Below are positions 51,058-59,463 of a DNA stretch of 64,000 nucleotides, one piece after another. A model generated the notes under the pieces. It saw nothing but the letters and a program-made list of their open reading frames with translations, did no database searches and was not told where the DNA came from. The stretch covers positions 186,001 through 250,000 of the forward strand of contig NZ_JAGYHC010000001.1 of NCBI RefSeq assembly GCF_019837165.1. Reading direction: 5' to 3'. This stretch comes from Virgibacillus sp. NKC19-3 (GTDB lineage Bacteria > Bacillota > Bacilli > Bacillales > Amphibacillaceae). Each line of letters opens with the position of its first letter. The first letter of the stretch is position 1. A program made the position numbers and the translations under genes.

Positions 51058-51259
51058 CTAAGCTCCTATAATTCGATTGAAAAGATTTAATAGCACATCT
51101 TTTACTCCTGCTGCATTAAAGACTAATCCGACAGCTACCAATGCAATAATGAGGAATCCAATTAATTTGGAAAACTCTCGTTTGAATCCTAAATAAATCC
51201 CAATCACCACAATTGCCATTAACACTAAGGATTGTGCATTGTCCAAAAACCAGTTATAT
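51058..51259 (-). CDS. Conjugal transfer membrane protein Orf19, second exon
   Basis: This exon encodes most of a small membrane protein with two hydrophobic segments (SLVLMAIVVIGIYLGFKREF and GFLIIALVAVGLVFNAAGV). It is the equivalent of Tn916 Orf19, a TcpD-like part of the mating channel. The first 20 bases of the gene lie at 54023-54042, beyond a group II intron. Joining them gives 73 residues beginning MNFGQNLYNWFLDNAQ. An internal TTG start in the unspliced form would lose the first eleven residues. Confidence 0.85.
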
Positions 51260-54022
51260 ATGAATAGGTAAACCTCTGATAGTGAACTCTATCTCGGGTT
51301 TTTCCCCTCATCCACACGAAGCGTGCGACTTTCACCGCACTTCGCGTTCCATCGAATATTGTTAATTTGTATTTATGCAGTGAACCTATTAAAGAAAGTT
51401 TTTATCATTCTATTTGGAAATTATCCGCAAGGATTCTAAATTTATTTAAGCGACTTATCTGTTGGCTATTTAGCTTTAATATTTTAAGATATTTACTGAT
51501 AGTTTCATTATCTTTGGCATGTATCAGACGATGAATGATGTCAGATACAAGGATAAGATTATTGTATTTATCTGTGCCACCAAGAGATTTTGGTTTAACA
51601 TGATGACAGTGTATTTCAGATAAAACAGTAAATTCTCTATGCGTGATAGCACACTTTCCATACTGGGCTGAGAAGAGTGAAATCCGATTATCAGCGTATT
51701 CCACTGACCTTCCAAATAGAGGCTGTTCCATTAATTGAATCATTAGCTTCGTACTAATCTTCAAATTATCGTGCAAGCCTATTCTGCCCTCTGGAGTGTA
51801 GGAGTTTATGGTAAATTTTCTAGCCGTAGGCTTTTTATGTTGTATATAACCTACTGGATAGATTGGTTCACCAACCCCAGCCAAATAGCGTATCATTCTT
51901 GATTTCCCATATCGTGTTTTTTCTTTTGAAGTAAGAGGACGACCAGTTTTTCGTAGTCGACCCTTTTTATCTGCACGCAATCGACTTGTTAAAGTCGTCA
52001 TGACTGCTCGATTAAGAATGGCACAATCAAGATTGACATTCGTGGCAATACGGTAATAGTTATGCATACCGAGCACCATCGAATTGTATAACCTTGTTTC
52101 TTCAAGTTCTGTTCTCCCTGATGGAGGTTTCGCTATTCGTTTGGCTTGTTTTACCAATTTCTTTTTCTGCTTAGCCAATTGTTTGTCGCTAATACTGGCT
52201 TTAGAAACCCACTTTTTCCGTTTTGGATACATTTTAAATTTGAAACCCAAAAATTCCATGTATCGACGTTTAACATTCACAATTCTAGTTTTCTCTTGGG
52301 ATATTTCCAGTTTAAGTCGCTCTTTTAACCATTTTGTTATGGCTATTTTTGTTCTTTCAGCACTAGATTTTGTACGACAGAAGACTCTAAAATCATCTGC
52401 ATAGCGAATCATGTACCTTTCTTTTAGATTCGTCTTTTTCATTTCCTTATAAGCGTTACTTTTACAGAGGCTTCCACTTTTGTTGTAGTGCTTAACGTAG
52501 TTTTCGGTTACAGGATGTTCTTGCCATTGGCTGGCTACCCAGTGGTCTAATTCGTTAAGAACAACATTTGCTAAAAGTGGAGATATAATTCCGCCCTGTT
52601 GCACGCCTTCCTTAGGGAACTCCATGTTCCCATTGGGAAATTTAATCGGTGTACAGCACTATCTGCTTAATCAAATAGAGAAGTTGCTTATCTCTAATAC
52701 CTAATGACCATAATTGTTTGATTAGTTTTGAGTGGTTAACCTTGTCAAAGAAACTTTTTATATCAAATTCAATGACATAGTGTAAGTTACTCAATTGTAA
52801 TCGGCTATAAGTGACTTTGATGGCATGTTCCACTGAACGATTCGGTCTAAAACCATAGCTGTTTTCACTAAATTTCGCTTCACAAATCGGCTCAAGAACT
52901 TGCTTCATACATTGCTGGATTAATCTATCCCATATACAGGGAATCCCTAAAGGTCTAGTTTCCCCATTTGGCTTAGGAATGTTTTTACGTCTTACAGGTT
53001 TCGGTCGATATCCATGTTGACTACCTTCAACGATGAATCTTAACTTAGATATCATTTCATCAGGAGCAAGGTTCCCGATATCCAAGATAGTCGCTTTATC
53101 TGTGCCAGGTGTTTTACTTCCTGCATTAGCTTTGATGTTTCTATATGCAAGCAGAATATTTTCTCTTTTTAAGATTAAATCCATTAGATGATTAAATTCT
53201 TGGCTTTCCTTACTCTTTGCATAAAGTTCATCAAAGTGTTTTTGCATTTCGTAATACTCGGCATGTCGAAGGTCGTCTACACATAGTATCTTTTCTTTCT
53301 TTTTCGGCATAAGGTATCACTCCTTTCCATGAGGGATGAGTGACGCTTTTTGTCATACTCGAAATCCTTATAGTGACTGCATAATACTCATAAACGTTAT
53401 CCGACTTGAGACCATTCCTCCACTTCCATTACAGAAGTTTCATAGGTTCAATCTCTACTTTTCAGCACCAGTTCAACTGCTTATTATTCTTCGTCAGTTT
53501 ATTTCCGTTTGGAAACCTGATACCTTTCCTCGTTCCGATAATTCTATCTATTCATCTATATCCTTAGGTTTCTGCTATGAGCCTGTTAGCGAGATATCGC
53601 CTGTAACGATATATGGCATTTCATAACCTATATTCTTACTTTGCCACACTAACCACGATTACTCGTGCCAATACATTTCTGTAAGGGAGCAAATTTAGAC
53701 CCGTACATTCGCAGATTCGTCAGTTTTTTATTAAACATTCTAACCATAGATATTTTATAGACCCCCGGCCTGTAGGATATACCGCCCACCTCTGAACAGA
53801 TTTCGTCAGCATGCATAGGCTTTCTGTTACGATATCTCTCAGCCGCCTTTACCGAACTTCAAACATTCTAAGTTTCCTTATACAATGCTTGTCGGAGGCT
53901 CAGGGCAGGCATTTCAGAGCGTTACCTCTTCATTCTACCTGTCGAATTATCAGTTCTCCTGATAAAAGATTTTCGTTCTTTTATTAGTGCCTTAGCTTTT
54001 CACTAAGGAACGAGTCGTACAC
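51260..54022 (-). mobile_element. Group II intron in orf19, with broken intron protein
   Basis: The intron is 2,763 bp on the minus strand, from GTGTACG at 54022 to ...CTATTCAT at 51260. Domain V is visible near 51311-51352 as GGAACGCGAAGTGCGGTGAAAG and its complement. The 5' ribozyme part (53311-54022) shares recognisable stretches with the intron in orf16, for example AGACCCCCGGC-type sequence (near 53760 and 47780 on the + strand). Excision joins ATG...AATTT to ATATAACTGG and restores Leu-Tyr-Asn-Trp in orf19. The intron protein is frameshifted. Confidence 0.88.
51405..53310 (-). pseudogene. Frameshifted group II intron reverse transcriptase/maturase
   Basis: Two open frames, 53310-52642 and 52625-51405, encode the N-terminal and C-terminal parts of one intron protein of about 630 residues. 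The first ends after YLIKQIVLYTD. Shifting by one base near 52650-52662 restores continuity through PIKFPNGNMEFPKEGVQQGGIISPLL. The RT core YADDFRVF, the maturase domain and the HNH region (EIHCHHVKPKSLGGTDKYNNLILV) are otherwise intact. The intron probably cannot supply its own maturase and may use the one encoded at 45470-47290. Confidence 0.88.
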
Positions 54023-54042
54023 AAATTTTGTCCAAAATTCAT
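54023..54042 (-). CDS. Orf19, first exon
   Basis: Twenty bases starting with ATG at 54042 encode MNFGQN and two bases of a Leu codon, behind an AAGGAG site at about 54055-54050. The intron begins at 54022. The reading continues in the exon at 51058-51259. The start lies 15 bases after the relaxase stop. Confidence 0.75.
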
Positions 54043-54057
54043 GTGCGTAACTCCTTT

Positions 54058-55260
54058 CTATACTTCATCTTTAAAAATTTGAATCACATCTTCGGTTGTT
54101 ATCGCCTGCTGCATAAGCAATTTCTGATGACGTTCTGTTAAGGTTGCCTGATTTAACATATCCTTCATGATAGTTGTTTGATTGACTTCATCCAGCTTCG
54201 TTGCGAGTTTCCAAGTGGGGGCTACCTGTTTTGCCAGCCACCGTAATGTTTTATCAAAGGTATAGGGTTCTGGCTTTGTGGTTAACGATATTTTTCGATT
54301 TTCTCCTAAATCTAAGAAACGCTGCCATGCTGCATTTACTTTCCAACTGCTGCGACGTTTTTTCACATCCTTGTCAACAAAACGAATATAACGATTGATA
54401 ATCGAAAAAGCGGTGCGTCCAGCGTCCTCAAAGCTCATTAAATCAACAATCGCATGATAGGCACGATCATTTTTCAATCGGATTTCTAAGCGATTTTTCA
54501 CGTCTGTATCTTCCAATGAAATACCATATTTAACGAATTGCTCATAATTCTTTTCGTAGATACAAAAATAAACGTCACTTTTCAGAGAACCGATATACAG
54601 GGAGTTTCCCATGTCTGGCTTATCTTCACCATGTACCAAGTCACCAGAACGATAGCTTTTAAAACTGCGGAAAACAGAAATACATTCCTCGTTATGACAT
54701 TTCTTTGTGAGAAAGGGAATATCTAATATGCCTGTCTTATCATTAATTGCAAGGTCAATACGTTTAAAGACACCACCAACTCGAAAGACATCAACAAAGA
54801 AATCAAACCATGTTCGCTGTTGGGCGAGTAGAAAATTTTCAAATTGACGACATCCTTTTCCTTTCAGTTCGAGTAAGCAGCCTTTATCCTCGTCAGGTGA
54901 AACCATAACTACAATATCGCCAAAAACGTATTGTTCCATATAGGAGTAAAAAGCATAATGCTCGTGTAACATGTATTCCATTTTGAGCTGTAAAATATCT
55001 TCAATGACTGGCACAGGGTCAGTGGTGATAAATCGGATTCGCACATAATCAAATAAAATTTCTAAAGGAGCTTCTGGATTAAATTGTTCCAGCACTTCAA
55101 ACAAAGCATTTTGTAGTGAATCAGAAGGCGTTACTTTTCCTGTCTCGATTTCACTTACATATTGTCTTGCAATGCCAACGTGTATCGCCAGCTTATTTTG
55201 TGATACACCATATTCTAATCGTTTTTCTTTTAATTCTTGATACCAAGGCGTATGATTCAT
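54058..55260 (-). CDS. Relaxase/replication initiator Orf20 (MobT/NicK type)
   Basis: This protein nicks oriT and stays bound to the transferred strand. I use the ATG at 55260, eight bases after GGGAGG, giving 400 residues. It starts with an XRE helix-turn-helix (LKEKRLEYGVSQNKLAIHVGIARQYVSEIETGK), as in MobT relaxases. A Rep_trans-type domain follows, with VFKRIDLAINDKTG, FRSFKSYRSGDL and SDVYFCIYEKNYEQ carrying a likely catalytic Tyr. It is related to Tn916 Orf20 and ICEBs1 NicK, which also replicate the element by rolling circle. Confidence 0.93.
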   Translation of the reverse strand: MNHTPWYQELKEKRLEYGVSQNKLAIHVGIARQYVSEIETGKVTPSDSLQNALFEVLEQFNPEAPLEILFDYVRIRFITTDPVPVIEDILQLKMEYMLHEHYAFYSYMEQYVFGDIVVMVSPDEDKGCLLELKGKGCRQFENFLLAQQRTWFDFFVDVFRVGGVFKRIDLAINDKTGILDIPFLTKKCHNEECISVFRSFKSYRSGDLVHGEDKPDMGNSLYIGSLKSDVYFCIYEKNYEQFVKYGISLEDTDVKNRLEIRLKNDRAYHAIVDLMSFEDAGRTAFSIINRYIRFVDKDVKKRRSSWKVNAAWQRFLDLGENRKISLTTKPEPYTFDKTLRWLAKQVAPTWKLATKLDEVNQTTIMKDMLNQATLTERHQKLLMQQAITTEDVIQIFKDEV

Positions 55261-55281
55261 TTGCATTCCTCCCAACGCAAA

Positions 55282-55317
55282 AAAGATGTCAACTAGGAAC
55301 TAAAAGCTGACATCTTT
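55282..55317 (-). terminator. Terminator-like hairpin just upstream of the relaxase gene
   Basis: AAAGATGTCA (55282-55291) and TGACATCTTT (55308-55317) form a perfect 10-bp stem. On the minus strand it is followed by TTTTTTG and, 12 bases later, the relaxase ribosome binding site. Confidence 0.65.
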
Positions 55318-55387
55318 CGAATGTGTTCCAAACCCTTGTGCTATCAGGCGTTCATGGGTTTTTGAAACAGTTTCTTATTGTTTTTCT

Positions 55388-55411
55388 ACCCCCCTGTTAG
55401 AAACGGGGGGT
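55388..55411 (-). other. Origin of transfer, oriT
   Basis: On the minus strand ACCCCCC, a TTTCTAACAG-containing centre and GGGGGGT form a GC-rich inverted repeat. It is nearly the same as the oriT inverted repeat of Tn916 and ICEBs1, and it lies at the same place, between orf20 and orf21. The nick is expected within the TCTAACAG part by analogy. Confidence 0.85.
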
Positions 55412-55415
55412 TAAG

Positions 55416-55491
55416 GCGTGGCTAAAGCCACGCAAGGCTTAGCCCAGCACAGCGACTTTCGCTTCGCACGTCGCTGCACTGGGCAGCCTTT
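55416..55491 (-). other. Paired hairpins beside oriT, candidate single-strand origin
   Basis: GCGTGGCT with AGCCACGC (55416-55433) is a perfect 8-bp stem. The next 58 bases fold into a long hairpin with three paired blocks: AAGGCT/AGCCTT, CCCAG/CTGGG and CAGCGAC/GTCGCTG. Large hairpins next to oriT act as single-strand origins in ICEBs1 and Tn916, so a similar role is inferred. The first bases could also serve as a terminator for orf21. Confidence 0.55.
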
Positions 55492-56828
55492 TAGCTAGAT
55501 AATTTACCAATTTCTTTTAAAAAGTCATGTCCTTTTGGTACTAGGGGAGTATAAAATTCAGAGATCACACTATCCCCTTTATCGACATATCCACGTCCTT
55601 TGATGGGCTTTAGGAAAAACTGTTTTTGTACGTCTGACCCAAAAACCATCCCGTAACCTAGCTCTGACATGCGTCCTAAAGCAACTCTGAAATTAAAGTT
55701 ATCCCGAATCCCGTCTCCGAGATATTTTGCGTCTGGTCGTTGACATGCAAGTATCAAAAAGAAACCCGCTTGTCGTCCCAACATAACGATTTGTTTCAGC
55801 TTACTCATGACTTTAACACTATCCTTCCCAATCATTTCCATGAACGAGGTGTACTCGTCAAAGATTAAAAAACGAGCAGGCAAGCCTAGATAGGCATAGT
55901 TTTCACCTGTCTTGTAGTTCGGCATGTTTTTCATTTCTTCATTGCGTGTCATCATGTCCTCATAAAATTGGTCAATACAAGCTGTCATATCTTCCTGTTT
56001 GTAATAGACATCGGGCATGACAGCAGATAAGTCCGCTAAATCAGCATTTTTCGGATCTAATATATAGAGTTTTGCGTCTGTTTTGAGTAGAGCTTCAATC
56101 AGTGTAAGAATAAAATAACTTTTTCCTCCGCCTGTGCCGCCAGCGATGAGCATATGCGGCAGCTTATCATATTCCCAATAGAAGGATTCCATGAGTTTTA
56201 AGCTGCCATCCTGTGCGATAACCTCGTCAATGGAAATGCGGTTGGCAATCATATCATAGAAAAGCGTATACTCCACGTAGGAATCACGTAATTCTTTCGA
56301 TATTAATTCACAATACAAACCGCTTTCTAACTTGGTTTCCAAGTTTAGTAATGGTTCTTGAAATTTACCGAGCGTAATTTCCGCCTGAATATACAACAAT
56401 CCTTTTTCAAAACGATAATAGATTTTAGGAAAGTGGCTGATTTTCTCCTTTGCTTTATCAGAAGGGATGTCTTTAAAGAAACTTTCTTTGGTGACTTGTT
56501 TTGTTTCATACCAGCCATTTTCTAAAACCATTTTTGCGAGTTTTTGACGGTGAATGACCTGTTTCAAGTGATCATAACGATAACGGTAATAAACAAAGGC
56601 ACAAGCTACTGTTAAAACGAGACTGATAAGCAGCGTCACTAATCCATAGGTGCTAATAAAATGTGCTTGAAATGTATCAAGCTGCCATGATGTAGAAACA
56701 AAAAAGGATAGATGAAAAGGCGTAAAAAAGAGAAGCCATATTCCAAATAACCGAGTAAATACAAATTGAAAAACGAGGGAAGCGTCTTTTTCTTTAATCC
56801 GTTTCCCTCGTCTTTTAAGAAGTTCCAT
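55491..56828 (-). CDS. Coupling protein Orf21 (TcpA/ConQ, FtsK-SpoIIIE type)
   Basis: This DNA-pumping ATPase links the relaxosome to the mating channel. The 445 residues have two N-terminal membrane helices (about residues 25-50 and 60-85) and an FtsK/HerA motor with Walker A AGGTGGGKSYF and Walker B FLIFDEY. The LACQRPDAKYLGDGIRDNF segment is typical of ConQ/TcpA. It starts two bases after the orf22 stop. Confidence 0.95.
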   Translation of the reverse strand: MELLKRRGKRIKEKDASLVFQFVFTRLFGIWLLFFTPFHLSFFVSTSWQLDTFQAHFISTYGLVTLLISLVLTVACAFVYYRYRYDHLKQVIHRQKLAKMVLENGWYETKQVTKESFFKDIPSDKAKEKISHFPKIYYRFEKGLLYIQAEITLGKFQEPLLNLETKLESGLYCELISKELRDSYVEYTLFYDMIANRISIDEVIAQDGSLKLMESFYWEYDKLPHMLIAGGTGGGKSYFILTLIEALLKTDAKLYILDPKNADLADLSAVMPDVYYKQEDMTACIDQFYEDMMTRNEEMKNMPNYKTGENYAYLGLPARFLIFDEYTSFMEMIGKDSVKVMSKLKQIVMLGRQAGFFLILACQRPDAKYLGDGIRDNFNFRVALGRMSELGYGMVFGSDVQKQFFLKPIKGRGYVDKGDSVISEFYTPLVPKGHDFLKEIGKLSS

Positions 56829-56830
56829 CT

Positions 56831-57211
56831 TTATTTATCCTTATCAGCTGGTTTATTTACGGACTTATCACCAACTGGTGCGGTTTTTCCTTTTAACATC
56901 AAATCATCTGCCTTGATAAACCAATCGACATCCGCACCACGAAAAGTGGCGTTCGCAACGGTATCTGCCACAGGATTAACCATTTCGACCTCTGCATTAT
57001 AATCAAATTCCTTTAAAGGAATAGAAGCTGGAATACTAACTTGAATCATCCGACCTTGTTCTTTTGATTTTAAATCATAAGTTCGTTCTTTGACTTCAGT
57101 TGATACCGTACCATCCTCATTTTGAAGAAAAACTTCCCTTCTTAATGCCGAAAACTTCAATAATCCAAAAGTTTTTTCCTTATCAATAATAATACCTTGT
57201 GCTAATCTCAT
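56831..57211 (-). CDS. Orf22-like YdcP/DUF961 protein
   Basis: The ATG at 57211 follows AAGGAGG by about ten bases and gives 126 residues (MRLAQGIIIDKEKTFGLLKF); the longer frame overlaps orf23 and is rejected. It belongs to the DUF961 family, as do Tn916 Orf22 and ICEBs1 HelP-type proteins. The ICEBs1 member (HelP) helps the host PcrA helicase unwind the nicked element. A similar role is inferred. It is coupled to orf21. Confidence 0.88.
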   Translation of the reverse strand: MRLAQGIIIDKEKTFGLLKFSALRREVFLQNEDGTVSTEVKERTYDLKSKEQGRMIQVSIPASIPLKEFDYNAEVEMVNPVADTVANATFRGADVDWFIKADDLMLKGKTAPVGDKSVNKPADKDK

Positions 57212-57224
57212 GTGTGATTCCTCC

Positions 57225-57539
57225 TTATGCTTTGACAATATCGTCAGCATGTAATTTATAGTTTGTAAATCCACGATCTCCGATTTTATAGCCTTCTGCG
57301 GTAATACGTGCATTGACTAATTTTACGCTATCCTCATGTTCAAAGAATTTTTCCCCAGCTTCGTTAGGGAGAACGACCTCAATATCATCTGCCCGCTGTA
57401 TGTCTGAGTAGAGATTGTAGCTGCGAGATAGGGTTGTCATCCTTCCATTAATCCGTCGTTGTTCGACTTTGCCTTCTCCTGCATATTCTAAGTTTCCAAA
57501 TGTTTTTTCCATATTGGGAATCACATATTTTAATTCCAT
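57225..57539 (-). CDS. Orf23-like YdcP/DUF961 protein
   Basis: This 104-residue protein is a second DUF961 member and a paralogue of the product of the next gene: both have (E/K)KTFG near residue 10 and a short beta-rich fold. The Tn916 counterpart Orf23 has about the same length. It leads the conjugation operon. A weak promoter, TTGGTT-18-TAATAC, can be read on the minus strand about 60 bases upstream. Confidence 0.87.
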   Translation of the reverse strand: MELKYVIPNMEKTFGNLEYAGEGKVEQRRINGRMTTLSRSYNLYSDIQRADDIEVVLPNEAGEKFFEHEDSVKLVNARITAEGYKIGDRGFTNYKLHADDIVKA

Positions 57540-57635
57540 GATACAGACCTCTTTTCTTGTTTTTATTTTACGTATTATTTATATAGAAGAAACACAACCA
57601 AAAAGGGAGGGGAACGGGAGCGAAAACTAAATATA

Positions 57636-58187
57636 TTATTCATCCCGACTCAAATGTTCTAAAGAAATTGAGTTTTCTACTTCATTTCCCCAAGTATCCC
57701 ATCCATCGGTGCATTGCCTAGCAAATAATTCAATACGTGGTAAATCGCCCATTAACTCTACAATTTTATCTCTAGCTATATCTGGCTTTTTACTGTGTCC
57801 TTCCAGTGGACTAACAATTAGTTGGTGAACCTTTTTTGACACTCTTTTCGGACGTCCCTTTACAGCAAGTAAACAAATTTCAGCATTTGAACGTGTCCAG
57901 TGTCCTAAACCAAAGAAAAAGCCATTACCAGACTTATTTTGTTTCACCCAAACAAAAGCAACAGTTTTAAATGTAAATCCCCATGCTGCCATGACTTTTA
58001 AGGCTTCTCCTAACATTGGAAAAGTCGCCCATAAAAATAAAACACTATCATTATGAGAGATAGTGTCGATAGGTAAATTACATATATCATTAATATTCAT
58101 TGTTCGATAATGATTTTCTGCGACGCCTTGTCCTTTACTCTGGCGATACTGCCAAGGTGGATCGGCATAAATAATAGGATAGTTCAT
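57636..58187 (-). CDS. MT-A70 family DNA adenine N6-methyltransferase
   Basis: The 183-residue protein has the catalytic DPPW motif near the N-terminus (IIYADPPWQYRQ) and a segment WVKQNKSGNGFFFGLGHWTRSNAEICLLAVKG that is typical of MT-A70 enzymes, followed by HSKKPD. They transfer a methyl group from S-adenosylmethionine to adenine N6 in DNA. No restriction partner is encoded next to it, so it is an orphan enzyme. It may protect the element from restriction along with ArdA. Confidence 0.9.
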   Translation of the reverse strand: MNYPIIYADPPWQYRQSKGQGVAENHYRTMNINDICNLPIDTISHNDSVLFLWATFPMLGEALKVMAAWGFTFKTVAFVWVKQNKSGNGFFFGLGHWTRSNAEICLLAVKGRPKRVSKKVHQLIVSPLEGHSKKPDIARDKIVELMGDLPRIELFARQCTDGWDTWGNEVENSISLEHLSRDE

Positions 58188-58206
58188 GTTTTCACTCCCA
58201 ACTGGT

Positions 58207-58401
58207 TTATGCGTCTTGAAAACGATAATCTACACGTCCATAAATCACACACCAAAACACGATCATAGTTTCCTCATTTTTATCACGTATCAATTTCCCA
58301 TAAGGAAAAAAAGGGTAATCTTTTACTTCAATCTCATTTAAAACAAAATTGTCATCAATCCAATCCATAACTTTTTGTTCATAAATTTTATCTTCTGCCA
58401 A
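58207..58401 (-). CDS. Small hypothetical protein at the right end of the ICE
   Basis: The 64-residue frame starts with TTG and ends 19 bases before the methyltransferase gene on the same strand. It contains KVMDWIDDNFVLNEIEVKDYPFFPYGKLI and YGRVDYRFQ. I do not recognise it. The codon pattern looks coding, but the ribosome binding site is weak. It is probably the first gene of the rightmost transcript. Confidence 0.5.
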   Translation of the reverse strand: MAEDKIYEQKVMDWIDDNFVLNEIEVKDYPFFPYGKLIRDKNEETMIVFWCVIYGRVDYRFQDA

Positions 58402-58437
58402 TGGAAATCACGCTCACTTTCATAAATAGGTATACAA

Positions 58438-58478
58438 AAACGCCATCCGTCGGAAAAATACCGTTCAAATGGCGTTAT
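58438..58478. terminator. Hairpin inside the right end of the ICE
   Basis: AACGCCAT and ATGGCGTT form an 8-bp stem with a loop of about 23 bases. It could insulate the element from outside transcription. The rest of 58402-58647 holds no gene. Confidence 0.45.
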
Positions 58479-58647
58479 AAAAAGTGTATTCATTCACTGC
58501 CTTATCAACTGTTTTTTTGGTGTTAATTGGTGACAAACTTCTCCATTTCAGCCCTTTTTCATCCATATTCTTCCTAATAGATGGAAGATAGAATATTGAT
58601 ACAATAGGATTTTCATGGTTTGAGAAGTATAAAATATACTGGGATTT

Positions 58648-58663
58648 GTTCTCAAAGCGTTAA
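58648..58663 (+). repeat. Right attachment site of the ICE
   Basis: GTTCTCAAAGCGTTAA is identical to 28404-28419 at the end of rpsI. It marks the right border of the element. Confidence 0.9.
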
Positions 58664-58686
58664 GAAACCTTATATACCAAGAATTT

Positions 58687-58721
58687 ACCCTCTTTGCTAT
58701 ACGGAGCAGAGAGGGTTTTTT
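58687..58721 (+). terminator. Displaced terminator of the rplM-rpsI operon
   Basis: ACCCTCT (58687-58693) and AGAGGGT (58710-58716) form a stem followed by six T. It lies 24 bases after the right attachment repeat, where the terminator after rpsI would be before the ICE came in. Confidence 0.75.
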
Positions 58722-58749
58722 CATGTCCGAATTTGGAATTGAATACGCG

Positions 58750-59010
58750 ACCTAAAAATTCATGTACTTCTCGAACATCTCCGCTGTTTTCTCCTTCATT
58801 TCATCGTCCACGCTAACCACGCGTCGGGAGGCCTTTGTTTTCGATATCTGAAGCTGCTTTTTGCCGTTCGAGTGAATCAATGTCTTTTTTAAGCTGATCG
58901 ACTTATTGTAGAAGTCCACATCCGACCAATGCAGGACATACAGTTCACCTTTGCGCGCTCCTGTGAAGGCGAGTAGCCGAAACATGGTATAAGCCATGTC
59001 ATCGTGGACT
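58750..59010 (-). pseudogene. Truncated tyrosine integrase of an older element
   Basis: About 85 residues are left of a phage- or ICE-type integrase. The segment MAYTMFRLLAFTGARKGELYVLHWSDVDF contains the first catalytic Arg and its surroundings. The later His, Arg and Tyr motifs are missing, and the upstream part runs into stop codons. It has the same orientation, towards rpsI, as the active integrase at the left end. Confidence 0.75.
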
Positions 59011-59084
59011 TTGTATTAATCGGTCTACCATTTTGCTTCAGTTTTCATAAAATCGCGTACCACGGTTGATGTGCGAACAATTAG

Positions 59085-59215
59085 GTCATCTACCACTAAT
59101 GTTTGTCCGATGATTCATCAGAAGCTAAGAAAAGTACTGCATTCGTAATATCTATTGGTGCTCTATTTCTACCTTTCCCCCTAATACTCAAGCCGTTTAT
59201 GCCCCGATTTCAGAA
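59085..59215 (-). pseudogene. Remnant of a short-chain dehydrogenase C-terminus
   Basis: On the minus strand RAPIDITNAVLFLASDESS and, after a one-base shift, GQTLVVDD read as the C-terminal part of a short-chain dehydrogenase/reductase. The active site region and the rest of the gene are absent. It is a decayed fragment. The remaining bases to 59460 hold a small palindrome, AACAAT with ATTGTT (59341-59356), and the promoter region of the next operon. Confidence 0.6.
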
Positions 59216-59406
59216 CTTGCTTCTGCTACTTTTGCTGATAATCTAGCTATATTTAAATAATCTCTCTCTTAATTGGATATGAAATCTTTGGACAAATTGT
59301 TACAAGCACTGAATTTTTAAACTACAAATGTCTCCCCACCAACAATCATAATTGTTTCGATTTACCCACCTAAAAATTGCATTATTATAATTGAACAAAA
59401 TTCTAT

Positions 59407-59434
59407 ATGACGAAAAGAATTACCAATATATAAT
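59407..59434 (+). promoter_or_regulatory. Candidate promoter of the PTS operon
   Basis: ATGACG (59407-59412) and TATAAT (59429-59434) are 16 bases apart, 30 bases before the start of the regulator gene. The -10 box is perfect and the -35 box is weak, as expected for an activated promoter. Confidence 0.45.
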
Positions 59435-59463
59435 AAGATTGTATTCAAAGGGAGGGAGTGAAG

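Larger units (their letters stand above)
28404..58663. mobile_element. Tn916/ICEBs1-family integrative and conjugative element in rpsI
   Basis: The element is about 30,244 bp counted with one repeat. It is bounded by the 16-bp direct repeats and contains the complete Tn916 backbone: int, xis, orf8, orf7, orf9 at the left, then orf13 to orf23 with oriT between orf20 and orf21. There is no tet(M). The cargo slot holds a sigma factor/oxidoreductase operon, an MFS/MarR pair and a PHP-ATPase. An AAA+ pair sits between orf18 and orf19, and a DNA methyltransferase lies by the right end. Two group II introns interrupt orf16 and orf19. Its lower G+C and codon use differ from the ribosomal region beside it. 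Confidence 0.93.

Noticed and set aside
53336-53626. Open frame on the + strand within the second intron
   Set aside because: It lies antisense to the ribozyme part of the intron and has no coding signature.
28404-58663. Tetracycline resistance gene expected in a Tn916-like element
   Set aside because: No EF-G-like ribosome protection protein is encoded inside the element; the only EF-G-like gene is the chromosomal fusA.
58752-58997. Functional second integrase
   Set aside because: Only about 80 residues around the first catalytic Arg remain; the His-x-x-Arg and Tyr motifs are missing.
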